From the NCBI GenBank assembly GCA_031841125.1, contig CM063113.1:45228197-45292196 (forward strand): a DNA stretch of 64,000 nt, given 5' to 3'. Positions 41,553-54,029 of this stretch are shown one piece after another. Under the pieces are notes generated by a model. That model was not told the DNA's origin. It ran no database searches and saw only the letters and a program-made list of their open reading frames with translations. The stretch's first letter is position 1. Every line of letters starts with the position of its first letter. The stretch is from Acanthococcus lagerstroemiae. Lineage: Eukaryota > Arthropoda > Insecta > Hemiptera > Eriococcidae. Both the position numbers and the translations under genes were made by a program.

Positions 41553-44177
41553 GTCATAGTCCCGGGCTTTTCTTTTCACGCGGCCTTTCCTAATTAGTCG
41601 AACGAGCGTTTAATTTTTCGAACGTGAAATTTTGTATAATTTACTCGTAGCCGCGGGTGTTGGAAGGACGAAGACCGAGACTAGAGAATGCAGCAACCCG
41701 TCGACAATGGTGGAGAAAAAAATGAAGAAGAGGGAAGCAGAAGCGGCAGAGCAGGGAGAGAAAAAAAAAGCATAGCCACTTAAGAAGTGCACCTTTGTAT
41801 GGAAGACAGCGCTTGAAAATAATAAAAACTCGATGGAAACGGCGAGTATATTTCGAATGAGACATTCGTACTAATGAGACCTTGGCCACAGGGCCTCTTA
41901 TACACACACTTCATACGCGATAGGGTAACCATTTCTTTTCCTTTTGATGATATCAAGCTCTTTGTCACGTATTTGTGTGTAATTCCTAAAAGACGCCCTA
42001 CGATCGAGTCCGCATGTCGACAGGTTTTTTCTCCGGCTTAAGGACGCGTCGAGGATTTTGATGGCGAGAATGACGCGTTCGGTGAGTGAGTACGGTACGG
42101 TGTATGGGATTACGTCTGGCCCTGTTGTGGGGCAGTCATATGTGGCGTAGTGTCGTCTCGAGTAAACGAGTTGATCATCGCAACCGCCGATTGAAGAGGA
42201 CGAAAATCAAGACGATCGAAGCGATCAACGAGTTTCGTGTGAGAAAAGAGCTGATGAGCGTATCGAACAGAGCCGAGTAAAAGGAATCTGAATATGAAGA
42301 ATGACGGATGCGTGTTCGACGAATCGTCATATGGGAAAGTAAGACTCGAGGAGTGACGCGAGTGAGGGGACTGCTGCCGGTGTTGAGATGCAAAAACGAC
42401 TCAAGACTTTTCCACGGTGTAGCAATCGATTTTGACATTTTCATGTCTTTGCTTTGGCACACAGAAAAATTTTAAAAAAAAACACGTTACTTTAAAGCGT
42501 TACTTTAGCGCTTGTAACGCCGTAACACTCCCTCGACGCAAGGTCAGTTCAGGGGTGCGTATTGGGTGAAGCCAATCCGTAGATTTAGCTCTTCGTGGTA
42601 ACAAGTCAGTTCATAATTCAGTTCAGTGGTACACATTTTCACGGAAATTTTTATTTCTTATCTCTCCTGCATAAAAGTGTAAGTTTGTCTGTTTGTTTTT
42701 GGATTTGTGTGTTTGTTCGAGGTTGGCGGCTGAACTGTAAGAGCTGGGGGTTCGTACTTTCTGGATGCGTTCGTATAAACCCGGAATAGTTTTAGCAACC
42801 ATTAGTCAAAACTGCATGTGAAAGTGTGTCCTGTGTCTCATGATCAAACTCTCTTTTCTCTAATATATATAAAAGTGTTAGTTTGTCTGGGGGTGGGTGT
42901 GTGTTCGAGGTTGGCGGGTGAACCATAAGAGCTGATGGCAGAGGTGGTGTGGTAACCGACGACGAGGCTCCTAGAGGGAAACAGGAGGGTTGGTCAATAT
43001 GGGATGGAACCACTGTAAAACCACGACTAGCAGAGAGGTCTCCAGGGCAGATGGAACGGTACTTGAGGCTTACTGGATCTTGCGTGTTCGTTTGACGGAG
43101 TTACTCAGGGTTTGCTGAGTATTAGCAGCAGGAAGAATACAGACACGAGATAACGTATACTTAAAATACCAGAAACAAATAAGAGTACGTTACTTATTCA
43201 ATAGCTCAGGATCTAAGTGAACGTTACGGTGATCTTTCGGTGGAAGATTGGACAGCTCGGATCCTCCGGGATGGTCTTAACGATGTGACGGCGATGGTAA
43301 CTCGACGGTTCACACGTGTTCCGGGATGTACGAACGGTCACTACTACGAGTTACGAGTACGTCGAAAATACGCGATACTTGGCAAACTCGCGGTTGAGGA
43401 AAGTTCACACATTTTTCGAAAGCTCACGAAAATCACGAAAAGAGACTCAAAATTGGTTTTAGACTGAAAAGTTTCGGTTACGAATTTCGTATGGCCTTCC
43501 TTAGTCCACGTCCAAAAACCGAATCCTCGCTGCCGCGTTTTCCTCGATGGTCATCGGCGAGTTTTCCCCCTCTCTCCTCCAGTCAAGGAAGTCAAGTAAG
43601 GTAGGAAAAGTCAATAAAATTGAAAAGAGCGGGCAGAGTATTATCAGGATTGGACAGGAACAAACGGGAATAGACTGGTTTGGAGACGTGAGAGAAAGAG
43701 AACTCGTTTTCGTATCAATCGAATGATTCGATATCAACTGCCTTGACCATCCGGAAACCGCGTAGCTGGGTTACCACAGTGGATACCGGGGGGAGGGGGT
43801 TGGGACTTCGGAACCCTGCCCGTTGAAATATTATGTAGTATAAGTTCCAGCGATAGATTTCCCAATAGGCACATTAGGCAAGTACCTAGAGTGGCAGATT
43901 TCAAAGGGCGACAGATTTTTATACGGAAACAGCGGGAAAAAGGAAAGAAATTCGGAAAAAGAGAAAAAGAAGAAGAGACAGAAAGAAAAAAAAAGGAAAA
44001 TATTGTAAAAGTTGCAGAAAACACAGCTGGGAAATAATTATCAGTTTTTGACTTGTCGCTCATTAGGAGGATATAGAGTGGAGAGGTGAGGACGGGACAT
44101 TTCGTTGAGTGCCTATAGCGGCTTAGCTTCTAAATCCGCAGCTGGTTACAAAGAGTGTAAGCAAAAAGTGGTGTTTA
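41553..44177. other. No gene; one duplicated motif
   Basis: 42671-42749 and 42869-42936 share ATAAAAGTGT(A/T)AGTTTGTCTG, GTTCGAGGTTGGCGG(C/G)TGAAC and AAGAGCTG in direct orientation, with T/G-rich middles. This type of TTTGTCTG-rich repeat is common in arthropod genomes, but I cannot name it. 43200-43470 holds an open plus frame without a known domain. Confidence 0.45.
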
Positions 44178-44655
44178 TAATAATAATAGCCTTTATTCGT
44201 TATCTGTTCATAGATAATCGCCCCATTGCCGCGCATAGGCCTCTCCAATCCTCCACGTGGGTAGCACTTTTCCACGAAATACCAACCCTACTTCTTATTT
44301 CATCCCTCCGTCGGTTCTTAGGTCTCCCTCTCCCTCTTTTCATGTCATACGGGGTCCAATCTGTCGCTATTTGATTCCATCTTATTTCTCTTTCTCTGTA
44401 CATGTGGCCTGCGTACTTAAATTTCAGCCTTTTGATCGTCGCTCCAATATCCTTACATTTTGTTATCTCCCTTATCTCTCTACCACTGACCTTGTCTTTT
44501 AGCCGTTTCCTCATCATTTTCCTCTCCATGGCTCTCTGAGTTATTTGTAATTTTCGTGTTTGCTCTTTGGTAAGGGACCATGTTTGAGAGCCGTAACTGA
44601 GGACTGGTAAAATACAGCTTTCCAATATTCTTATTTTTGATTTTAGTCCCAGCCC
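44178..44655 (-). pseudogene. RTE-like LINE 3' fragment
   Basis: A 141-codon open frame on the minus strand: LESCILPVLSYGSQTWSLTK (44620-44562), QRAMERKMM, KRLKDKV, LKFKYAGHMYRE (about 44430-44395), WTPYDMKRGRGRPKNRR. Same C-terminal region as the LINEs at 8.5, 39.3 and 54.3 kb. The RT is missing. The 3' end is an ATT-repeat tail (TATTATTATTATAA on the minus strand, about 44193-44178). No stop inside, so a fairly young 5'-truncated insertion. Confidence 0.85.
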
Positions 44656-45529
44656 TTTTCGTCATCCGCCCAGCCCTCAGCCCCGATTAGGGCGGATAAT
44701 CGAGCTTCTACTGTAGTTTCTTTGTTTCCTCAGTTAGTTTGTCGTGGGTTCGCGTTCCTCCCGCCCTGGTTCCGTATCTGTTTGTTGTTTCTTTTATTGC
44801 ATTTTCGAGGTTGTTATAGGCTGTTACCTTTCACTTGCTAAATTCTAGGCTTCTAAATTTTTGAAAGTGGTGTCTATAAGACATTAAAAAAAAAAAGAAG
44901 CGACCACCCGCTTATCAGTCGAATTAGAAGCCGATGCCGGCAGCGCGGGAAGGGTAGAGGGAGGAAAACTGTAACAGTTTTCAGGCAGGAGAAGATCGCG
45001 GATGTGGATCACAGGGAATCGTTGGAAGGATGGAGAAGGAAGATGGGAAAGCAGTTTGCGGTAACGGGACGAGGAGAGAACATAGTAATGCCTGCCGAGC
45101 TCCGTGCGGTTAAATTTTGACATGTACTCACGTGTTTCCACACCACAGGGGGGGGGGCACAGCATTTCCCCGTGTGGGCCCCATAACTTTTTTTTTTCAA
45201 ATGAACTTTTTGGAATTATTTTACATTGAAATTCTTTACACTATGGTAAAATTTGGTGGCGGTAACTTTCTGCCTTCAGAAATTATTAGGGAATTGAAAA
45301 TCCGAAATTTCCAAAACGAGCTCAAAATGCCTTCTGTGTATTTAATAAGAGCTGAGGGCAGAGGCGGATAAAGGGGGAAGAGGGCTAGGGTCCATACCCG
45401 CTCCCCCCGAAATATTTAAATACTCTACCGCGGTTGCAGATCCGTCTGCGACATGTTTCAACTGAGAGTTGTTTCAATAGTTATGTTGATGCATTTTCCT
45501 TTAATTTTTTCTGTGGTTACCACCGTTTC
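44656..45529. other. No gene recognised
   Basis: Contains an A-run (44885-44896), a G-run (45150-45158) and a T-run. 45361-45444 starts CAGAGGCGGATAAAGG and ends ATCCGTCTGCG, a possible tiny MITE without matching flanks. Confidence 0.4.
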
Positions 45530-45925
45530 ATCTTGCTCTCAACCCAAGCCCTGGAATCCGCCCTTCCGAGAATTATCTCAAGGACGTCGGGGAGACTGTT
45601 AGGGCTGCCTTAGCCCTCTTCTCTTTTTGCCGAAAAATCGGCCTTCTCTTTTGCTCTCAACCCGAGCCCTAGAATCCGTCCTTTCGAGAATTACCTCAGA
45701 GACGTCGGGGAGGCTGTTAGGGCTGTCTTAGCCATCTTCTCATCTTGCCGAAAAACCGGCCTTGGTCGAAATGTAGCGAGTTGCTACGTGGGCTCGAACC
45801 TGGGACCTCCGGATTCCGAGACCAGCGTGCTATCCACTCGGCCAATCAGACCCCCGAAAAACCGGCCTAGGTCGAAATGTAGCGAGTTGCTACGTGGGCT
45901 CGAATCCGGGACCTCCGGATTTTTT
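45530..45925 (-). mobile_element. Outer SINE copy, split by an inner SINE
   Basis: The SINE body (45530-45629 plus duplication) and a truncated tRNA-like head (45868-45920, with B box GGATTCGAGCCC) belong to one minus-strand copy. They are separated by the inner SINE. The outer copy lacks the first part of its head (5' truncation at about 45920). Confidence 0.8.
45630..45867 (-). mobile_element. Inner full-length SINE with 14-bp TSD
   Basis: Insertion 45644-45853 (210 bp): head with A box TGGCCGAGTGGA and B box GGTTCGAGCCC, body, and GAGAGCAAAA end on the minus strand. Flanked by CCGAAAAATCGGCC (45630-45643) and CCGAAAAACCGGCC (45854-45867), 13 of 14 identical, both inside the outer SINE body. 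Confidence 0.85.
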
Positions 45926-45929
45926 TCTG

Positions 45930-48400
45930 CGTTGCCCTTTTCATAAAACGAGATGTTAATTCTGCAAAAGTGTATCCGTTTCCTCCTCCACCTCCGTTCA
46001 TTAAAGTACCTCATCTACGTATTAATTAGTTTTTTAATTAAAACTATCATAACATAAATTGTGTTTGATGTAGAGTTGGCAACCGTCAGATACCAAAAAG
46101 TGATGCCCGGCAGGAGGAAGGAGCGATGAATAAATAATCAGATAATTAGTGTTCGCCATATTCTGTGTATTATAGGCAAATATTTCCATTTTCTGTAGTG
46201 AATTGATTTGCATCACGAGGTACGGAAGAATTTTCTTGCCATCCCAAAATGAAAAAGGCACCTAAATACGTTCCACTGTCCGACTATAAGCCCCCAATAA
46301 GAAAAACGTACTTACTGAAAATAAATGTTTCAAAATTAGTATATCCTTTTATTACATACGATACAAGGTTAAAGCCGATCTTGAAGAGTCTTGACCAAGT
46401 TAGACAGGGTCTTGAATAGGGCTATTCCAGTACTCCATACTGCATACTTATTCGCCTCTATTGTTACCATGTTGGTAGTGTATGATAACCAAATTTGATG
46501 CGCTAAACGGGTGTCAATGCAATGGATACTTGAAAACGTCGAAGATCAGAATTTTTGAGAAAATTTGAATTTCGAAAGTGTAAGCCGAAAATTAAACTGT
46601 TATTTAATAAAATCGATAATCATACGATAAGACCATAAGGAATGAACGAAGTATGCAATATGGAGTACTAGAAATGCCTTATAGTTCTGAACAAGTCCGG
46701 AAAACGGAAGTGCCTTAAAGAAGCTTAAGAAATTCTGAGGAGTCTTGCGGCGTTTCAATCAAGTTTCAAAGATTCTTGCTGAGTCCCACTGAAAGAGTCC
46801 TGAATTAGCTTGGAAGATATTTAAAGACTCTGGAAATTTAGTAAGGGACTTATAACGCTTTAAACAAGCTGAAAGAGTCCTAAAGAGTTTGTTGGCCATA
46901 TATTCTGGCTGTTACCGGCAAGTATTTCCATTTTCGGCAGTGATTTGATTGACATCACGAGGTACGGAAGAATTTTCTTACGATCCTAAATTGAAAAAGG
47001 CACCGGAAAACGTTCCATTGTACGATTATAACTCCTCAACAAGAAAAAACCTACTTACTGAAAATCAATTTTCCAAAATTGGTTTATCTTCCATACAAGA
47101 TCAAAGTCGATTTTTTCTGGAGAATATTAAAGAGTCTTGACCAAATTAGACAGAGCCTTGAATAGTTCAGAACAAGCCCGGAAAACGGCAGAGCTTTAAA
47201 AATGCTTACGCAATTCTGGAAGAGTTACGGCTTTCCAATTAAGTTTCAAACATTCCTGCTGAGTCCTACTGAAAGAGTTCTGAATAAATTTGGAAAAAGT
47301 TTAAAGGCCTCGACAGAGTTTAGTCCACTCTAGATGGCAGAAAGGACTTACAGCGCTTTAAACAAGCTGGTAGTCTTAAAGATTACAGCGCACTAAGCAA
47401 GTTAACAGAGTCTTAAAGAGTTTTTTGTGGTCTTGGAAGGAACTGGAAACGCTTTAGAATGTTTTAAAGAGTTTGGGCAAGGTTCCCAGCATTTTAATCA
47501 AGTTTGATAGTGGCTTATTGAGTGCAAGTCTGGAAGAGTCTTAAGCAAGTTCGGATAAGGCTTAAGTGTCTAAAAGTTTTTTTTTAACGAGTCTGGAAGC
47601 GTCTTGTAGTGTTTGAATCAAGTATGAAAGGATCTTATTGTATCCTAATCAAGCCTAGAAACGTCTTAAACATGTTTAGAGAAGGCTAGTAATGTTTAAA
47701 AGAGGTTTAAACGAAACTAGAAGTCTTACGGCGAAGTTTGAATACGTCTTGATGAGTTCTACACAATTTCAGAAGCTGGATGCGTCTCAGGAAGTTTTAA
47801 CTGGGTCTGAAGAAGCTGCACAGCGTTTTAATCAAGTTTGGAAGAGCCCTGAATAAGCTCACATGAGACTAGAAATGTCCGAAAAAGTCTTACTTGAAAG
47901 AGTTCTATAGAACTTGGAAGGGACTACCAATGACAGAGTTTCAAACAACTGCGGAAGAATCTCGTAAAGCGTTTAAATCAGCTTGGAAACAATGTTCATG
48001 TCACGCAGTCTTGAAAGGAATTGGAAGTTGTACACGAGCCTCCAAGATGCAGCGTTATAACTAAGTTCATATGGAGTTCTACTCAGTCCTAATCAAGTCT
48101 GAGAAAGAGTACTGAATAAGTTTGAATGAGGCTGAAAAAGTCATGAAGAATCGCAGAGACTTCTGGCAGAGAGCAGAATCTAACACAGGTTTAGAAGATG
48201 CTGAAAGGGTCTTGACGAGTCTCACAAAACTCTTAGAGTCTTAGGATGTCTTAAGTAATGCTGGAAGAGTTATGCGAGAGCAGAAATGAATCCACGAGAC
48301 CAACAGGAGAAACTCTCCCTGTTACTCCAGGGCCAAAAATAGCTAATGTGCCGAAGAATGTTCCATCGGAATGACCTACAAACATATACAGATCAAGTAC
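45930..48400 (+). repeat. Large dispersed repeat, copy I
   Basis: The lead part (45950-46430) matches 52410-52880 (for example TTTTCATAAA, CTAATTCT, ATTTCCATTTTC, CATCA-GGAAG, GTCTTGA-CAAGTT-GACAGGGTCTT), then follows an AGTCTT-type array, then a tail (CTAATGTGCCGAAGAATGTTCC, about 48342-48363) that matches 55680-55702. Within this copy the block 46145-46430 is itself duplicated at 46890-47165. No ORF of note. It is a multi-kilobase repeat of unknown type. Confidence 0.7.
46370..48290 (+). repeat. Degenerate AGTCTT-type array
   Basis: Irregular units of about 25-35 bp on the theme AAGAGTCTTAAACAAGTTTGG / GCGTTTTAATCAAGTTTGGA over almost 1.9 kb. Units differ by many substitutions and small indels. 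No frame stays open over more than a few units. Confidence 0.75.
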
Positions 48401-51400
48401 ACTGGAAGGAAGCAGGCTTTCGCTGGATACTCGTGGTTCAAGACGTATCCAAAAAGATGAACGCAATTTCGGAGTCTCATGAAAGCATCCTCAGACGGAA
48501 AACGGATGACGTCATCGCAAAGAACGTGGGGTTCGGCACGTTGATGGATCTGAATAACGCAGTGGTTCATGTCAGCAACTGTAAACTTCAAAACATGAAT
48601 GGTCCTGCTCTAATCAGTAAAAGGTTCAAACTTTTTGCAAAATGCCGAATATAATGCCGAAAATGTTTGAAAATTCCTAATTTCAGTTTTTTTATGCCGA
48701 AAAATTCCAACTATAATGATGAATAAGGTGTTCGCAAAGAAGTGAAAATGTTTCAAAGCTGAGGGAAAATGCCCTACAAAATTCATGTTTTTCACTTTAG
48801 GAAGTTAAATTTTCCTTCCCCCCTCCATCTACTGTATTCACTGTGCTTCGATTAAGTTTTCAACAAATGTTCCATTTGCTGTAAGTACCACAGTACATAT
48901 CTAGTCTAAACTTGAAGGCTATGAGGAAGTGGAGGGGCTAGAATACAACAGCACTTCAGTATCCGTCATTGTGTGTGATTTAGTACAAGTTTTCCCTTGC
49001 CTTTCAGGTTGAGTTTCGATTTTAGTCATTTATTCACTTCAGTAGTGATGTGATTTGTCCAAGGTAACTCAAATTCGCTCTTACGTCATTACGCTACACA
49101 TCAGCACAGGTACTCTCCTTCGCGCGTCAGAGAAAATGGAGTTAATGGCCACGATTTGGACCGACAAGATCTCTTCAGCTCATTTCATCCGATTTCGTCT
49201 CAATGCCAAACAGACATGGAGCCTTGAGTTAAGTTCCCTCCAGCTTTCTCTGTCCAATAAATATACGCGTAACATGTCATTCCTCTGTACGATCGTACCA
49301 GTCAACATGGATCTGAAAGTCTTCAACATCTTTCAGCCTCGCTATGTGCTGCAGTTCTCTCTGGCTGGCTGATAACGATAGGTTTTTGTCTCTTGTCTCT
49401 CCATCTTCTCTGGTGGCGCGCCATTTAGTTTTTCATATTCAGTTTCTTTACTTTTCTCCTTTCTGCACTACGCCTGGTTCCTATCCATATTTACTCGCCG
49501 CCTTGAACTGGCTGAAGCAGAAGGATTCAATAGCGTTACAACGTTGCGATGATGGCTGACATAATCACAGGCCGGTAACAACGTGCAGTGCTATGTAGAT
49601 AACGCATTCATACGTTAGGCCACTCTAGCTAAGCAGATGACTCATTCACAGGTTGGGACACTCTTGCTAGGCAAATGATTCATCCATATGTTCGGCCAGT
49701 AAGTGGCTTGGGCTGAAAAAAAAACTAACACAAAGCGACTCGCTCAGTACTGAGCTAGAGGTCGAGACACCAGAGAGCGAGTTGGATGAGAGTTCCCAGC
49801 CGCGAAATGACTTGGGGATGAAGCTCCCTAGTGCCCTGACGTGAAATCAAGATCATATACAGTAACTACGGAACACTGGAGATTGTGTGAGCCGATTCTC
49901 ACAACCTGCCAGTTTTATGTAGATCGAGACGCTCGTACTAGGTCCGCGGTAAAAACGTACTTACATTTGATGTTCTCGAATTCAGCGTTTTATCGTAAAT
50001 AACGCATCTATCACCTCGTTTCTCGGTAACACAATTTTCGCATTACAGAAAGAGAAATTAGAGATGTATGAAACAGGAAATTTAGCTGGCGATAGTTCTG
50101 ATGTGTAATTATTTTGACTCGCCGCGAAGCAACTCTGGTTGAACGCATTTATTTAATATTGAAAAAGAGGAGAGAAGGAGAAGTAAGCGAGAAAAAACAC
50201 ATGTAATGTAAGCTCGTTACGCCACATATACAAGATTCGAACACTTTTCCCACTTCTGTGTTATATATGGCTGTCGGTATAGGTACATAACTCGCATATC
50301 CTCTGAATTTTCTAAACTAGATTGCGAATGCCTTACCCTACTCTTTAGATTAGACTCTAAAAGTACTTTTTGTAACAACATTATTATATCAGTCAAGTAA
50401 GTTTCCTTTCCCAAGCTTGACAGCAGAACAGAAGTCTAGATGTTCGCTGGTACAAGTACCGAATTACCTAGCCATATAAATCTGAAACGGAGTCCAAATC
50501 CTAGCTCTCAGTTCTGTTCTTTTCATCTCCTAAGAAGTGATTTAGGTTACGCTTGGGAGGGAAGCTAGTTTTGTGACTATATTATTCATGAACTAAGATG
50601 AAGCACTGCTGAGGAAAGAGATGGCTGAAGGTAACGAGAGAGAACTTTCAGATCGACATCGTTCTTATCTTCTGGCTGTCTGGCACTCTACCTGTGAGTC
50701 TTTTTGTCTGTCTGTTGGGTAGAGAGCAATCTGAATATTTCTTTGATTGTCTCACAGGCTGTTTGACTCTTGCTAGTAAACTAAGGTAGAGCTACTGTTT
50801 TGATCGCACCAAGCGTACTAATTACTGACCCATAAGTTTCAGTCTCTTTGGAAATCTTCCGTGAAGTCCTGAATTAGATCGCAACCTGATCAGCAACAAA
50901 TCGATCATCTAGTATCTGCTGAAAACTTCGCAACATTCATTCGTGCAGGCCCCAGGGTGAGGAAGCACACCGCCCGCGCAAACCGATTACTTTATAGAAT
51001 TCGTAATCCGTGACTGAAAAAGTATCCGGTGTTTAATGAGCTGTACCATCAACTTGGCCGTTGAATAAAAAGATTGTCACGCATTTTTTTTTCGCCCTGT
51101 TTTTCACTATAAGCCGGTGGTATCGGCCACTCAGTTTCCAAATTAAAAACAATAACAATGCTGAATACATTATCTCGGTAATTTACATATTTGCCACCGC
51201 TAATTACTGTACAAAAGAAGAAGGGTAACAAACGTATAAGAGAATTTCGACCATTAACAAATTCCTGAAACATCGAGGGATGCGCGTGTTTGTATATTTT
51301 TTCGTCCGGAAATGAAGGAAATATTTTTCGTTGCAGATATAAAAGTCTATACTTACACATAGGAATTAAATTCGAAAAATATTAAGTTGTCAGCAGACTT

Positions 51401-52409
51401 GAAGCAAAGTTTTCTTTGTTGCAATTATATCTACCTACTGACAGCGGGGAAGTAAGATATTGATTGACAAAATGATGTAAGAATAGTTTTTAGCCACAAA
51501 TTATCTGACCCAACAAATTAAGAATGGTTACAAATGCAATGACTTCTGAGTTTTGGCAGGTTCCCATTTGTTTCACTTTCTTTCCTCATTCTATGGCGGA
51601 GTTGAGGTTGAGTGCAGTCAAAGTGAAGAGTTATTCGCGTTTGGACGCTGAAGAGTCGCTTTCTAGCGGCTTAATGAAATCCGGCGCGCTGATTGGTGTA
51701 TTTGAACGAAAAGATGATCAGTGTCAAGAATGTTCTGCAAAAAAACTGAAGTTGGGCTCATCTGAAAGGAAATGATAAGGGCTGGCAGTTTAGTTCTCTT
51801 CAGTTTTCAAAAAAAAAAAACACAAAAAAAAACAAACAAACAACAACAACAATACTGAAGATACTAGAACTCATTTCTTTGTACACGTTTATATATGGTA
51901 AAAATACCCTGATCATCTTTTCGTCCACGACACTAGCGCAGCTACAGGAATGTCCAAACGCCAATAACTGAAAGGCTATTTTTCAAGGCGACCCAACCCA
52001 AGTCATCTGGTGATTCTAAATTTCTCTGTCACTTTTTTGGTCTCTAGCCTCTAGCTTCAGAAACGTAAGCAACATAAGACGTTTCATATTGATACTGTAA
52101 AGTTAGGAACATCAAACATTCATATATACAACCATGAAGTGGCGAAGAAAAAAAAAACAATTTTGCATTTTGTAGTAGAACCTCGACAGAGCTGAGAAAA
52201 AATCTTCATGACAAACCACTTTGGAAAGTAGCTCTTTAAACATACGAATCTTTCTTCTCTAGCTGAAAAGGGTATGAGCTACCTGTTCTTTACTTTCAAC
52301 TTCTCTCTTTCTGCTTCCAGTTTCCTAGACAAAGTTTTTCCTGCGCATTCGCCAGATACGGCGACTTGGACTTCCCCAGGGTACAGCAAACGATTCCCCC
52401 TCCCCACCG
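48401..52409. other. No gene recognised; small tandem repeat
   Basis: 48346-48654 (plus) and 49055-49372 (plus) are open by about 100 codons, but no domain is seen. 49604-49700 holds 2.5 copies of a 39-bp unit (CATTCAxACGTTAGGxCACTC type). 51795-51850 is A-rich with CAA repeats. Nothing else assignable. Confidence 0.45.
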
Positions 52410-53717
52410 TTTTCATAAAGTGAAATGCTAATTCTCAAGAATGCACGTCTCCTCCCTCACCTTTTTCCCCTGAAGTTCTATGTCCTTACCATTTGTTTTT
52501 AACTTAATCATAATACAACTTGTGTTTTACATAGAATTTCCCTGTGCCTTCCGAAGCCCAGCGAGAATTTCCACAGCCAAACAATTGGGGGGGGGGGCGC
52601 ATAAATAACTGGAAGTGCTGGCTGTATTCTGTGTCTTTATGTAGATAGGTATTTCAATTTTCCGTGGTGCGTTGACATCATCAGGAAGATAAAAATTTCT
52701 TTACAACTCCAGGTCGGAAGAGGCACCAAAAGTCATTCCCTCGTCTCATTGCAACCCTCCAGTAAAAAATTTTTCAAAATCAGTTAACCATCTTGTTAAA
52801 TACGACGCGAAGTCAAAATGAGTTCCTTTTGGAAAATTTCAAAAAGTCTTGAACAAGTTTGACAGGGTCTTAAATAGTTTTGAATACGGTTGAAGAGTTT
52901 TAGAAAGCCTTAGATAAGTTCGGAAGGTTTTAAACGAGTTCAGAGGAGTCTTACGAAGTTCTAAACAGGTCTTGAAGAGCATTAAGGAGTGGTAGGCAAG
53001 TTTGGAAGAGACTGGAAATGTCTGAAAGAGCTTTAAGCAAGGCTAGAGGAGGATTACAGCGCCTTGACCAAACATGAAAGAGTCATAGAGTTTTCTGCAG
53101 TTCTGAACAAAGCTGAAGGTCTGGAAGAGTCTCACAGTGTTTTAATTGACTTTTAAAGGGTCCTACTGAATTATAATTCAGTCTGTGCAGATCTTTTTGA
53201 TCAAGCTCGGAAGAAGCTTAAAGGATCTGAAAGAACTTAAAATCGAGTTTAGAAGGTAGAAAAGGGTCTTACAGTGCTTTAAAAAAAAAACTGAAAGAGT
53301 CTTGAAAAGTTTTTAGCAGTTTCGAGAGAAGTTAGAAGTGCCTTAGAGAGTTTTAGACAGTCTAGCTGAGGCTTACAGTATTCTAATCAAATTGGCAAGC
53401 ATCGTATTGAGTCTTGAATAAATCCGGATGAAGCAACGAAAGTGTCGAAAAGTTTTAAACGAATCTGGGAGAGTTTTACAGCATTTTAATCAAGTACGGG
53501 AGGACCTTTGTTTTAATCAAGCATGGAAAAGTCAAACGGATTTAGAGAAGGCTAGTAATGTTTAAAATAGTTTTAATTGAAACTACGTATGAGCCTTACA
53601 ACAAAATTCAAATGAGACTTGAGGACTTTTATGCAACTTTAAATGACACTGTATGTGTTTCAAAGAGTTTTAAATGAGTTTAGAACAGTTGTAAAGCGTT
53701 TTAATCAAGTTTAGAAG
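52410..53717 (+). repeat. Large dispersed repeat, copy II, first part
   Basis: Homologous to 45950-47500. Lead part 52410-52880 with a G-run at 52586-52597, then the AGTCTT-type array (52840-53717). Interrupted by a hAT-like element and a LINE, and continued at 55505-55740. Confidence 0.7.
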
Positions 53718-54027
53718 CAGGGACATACCAAACCTTGGAGGGGAGGGGGGAGTTCCAGCTGATTCAACTCAAAATTCCCAAGTATCAAAGAAAGAGAAAA
53801 AAAAGCGTTTGACTTGTTGAATTTTCCCAATTTCTCAACTCAAAATTCCCAAGTATCAAAGCAAAAAAGAAAAAAAAAGGTTTTGACTTGATGGGTGTTT
53901 CCAACTTTACCAAAATTTCCCAACTCTGGTTGGCTGAAATGGTAAATGTTCCAAACGGCTGAATAAAAAATTTCTTACACAGGGGGAGGCCCCCTCCTCC
54001 CTATCAGTATACCTCCCTGTTCAGAAG
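53710..54027. mobile_element. hAT-like element in the array
   Basis: The insertion 53718-54019 (302 bp) starts CAGGGACATACC and ends GTATACCTCCCTG. It is flanked by TTTAGAAG (53710-53717) and TTCAGAAG (54020-54027), 7 of 8 identical. Inside, a 60-bp segment (CTCAACTCAAAATTCCCAAG ... TTTGACTTG) is duplicated. Related words occur at 2890-3000. Confidence 0.7.
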
Positions 54028-54029
54028 TC

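Noticed and set aside
45361..45444. 84-bp MITE starting CAGAGGCGGATAAAGG
   Set aside because: Inverted ends are short and flanks do not match; could be chance in a G/C-rich patch.
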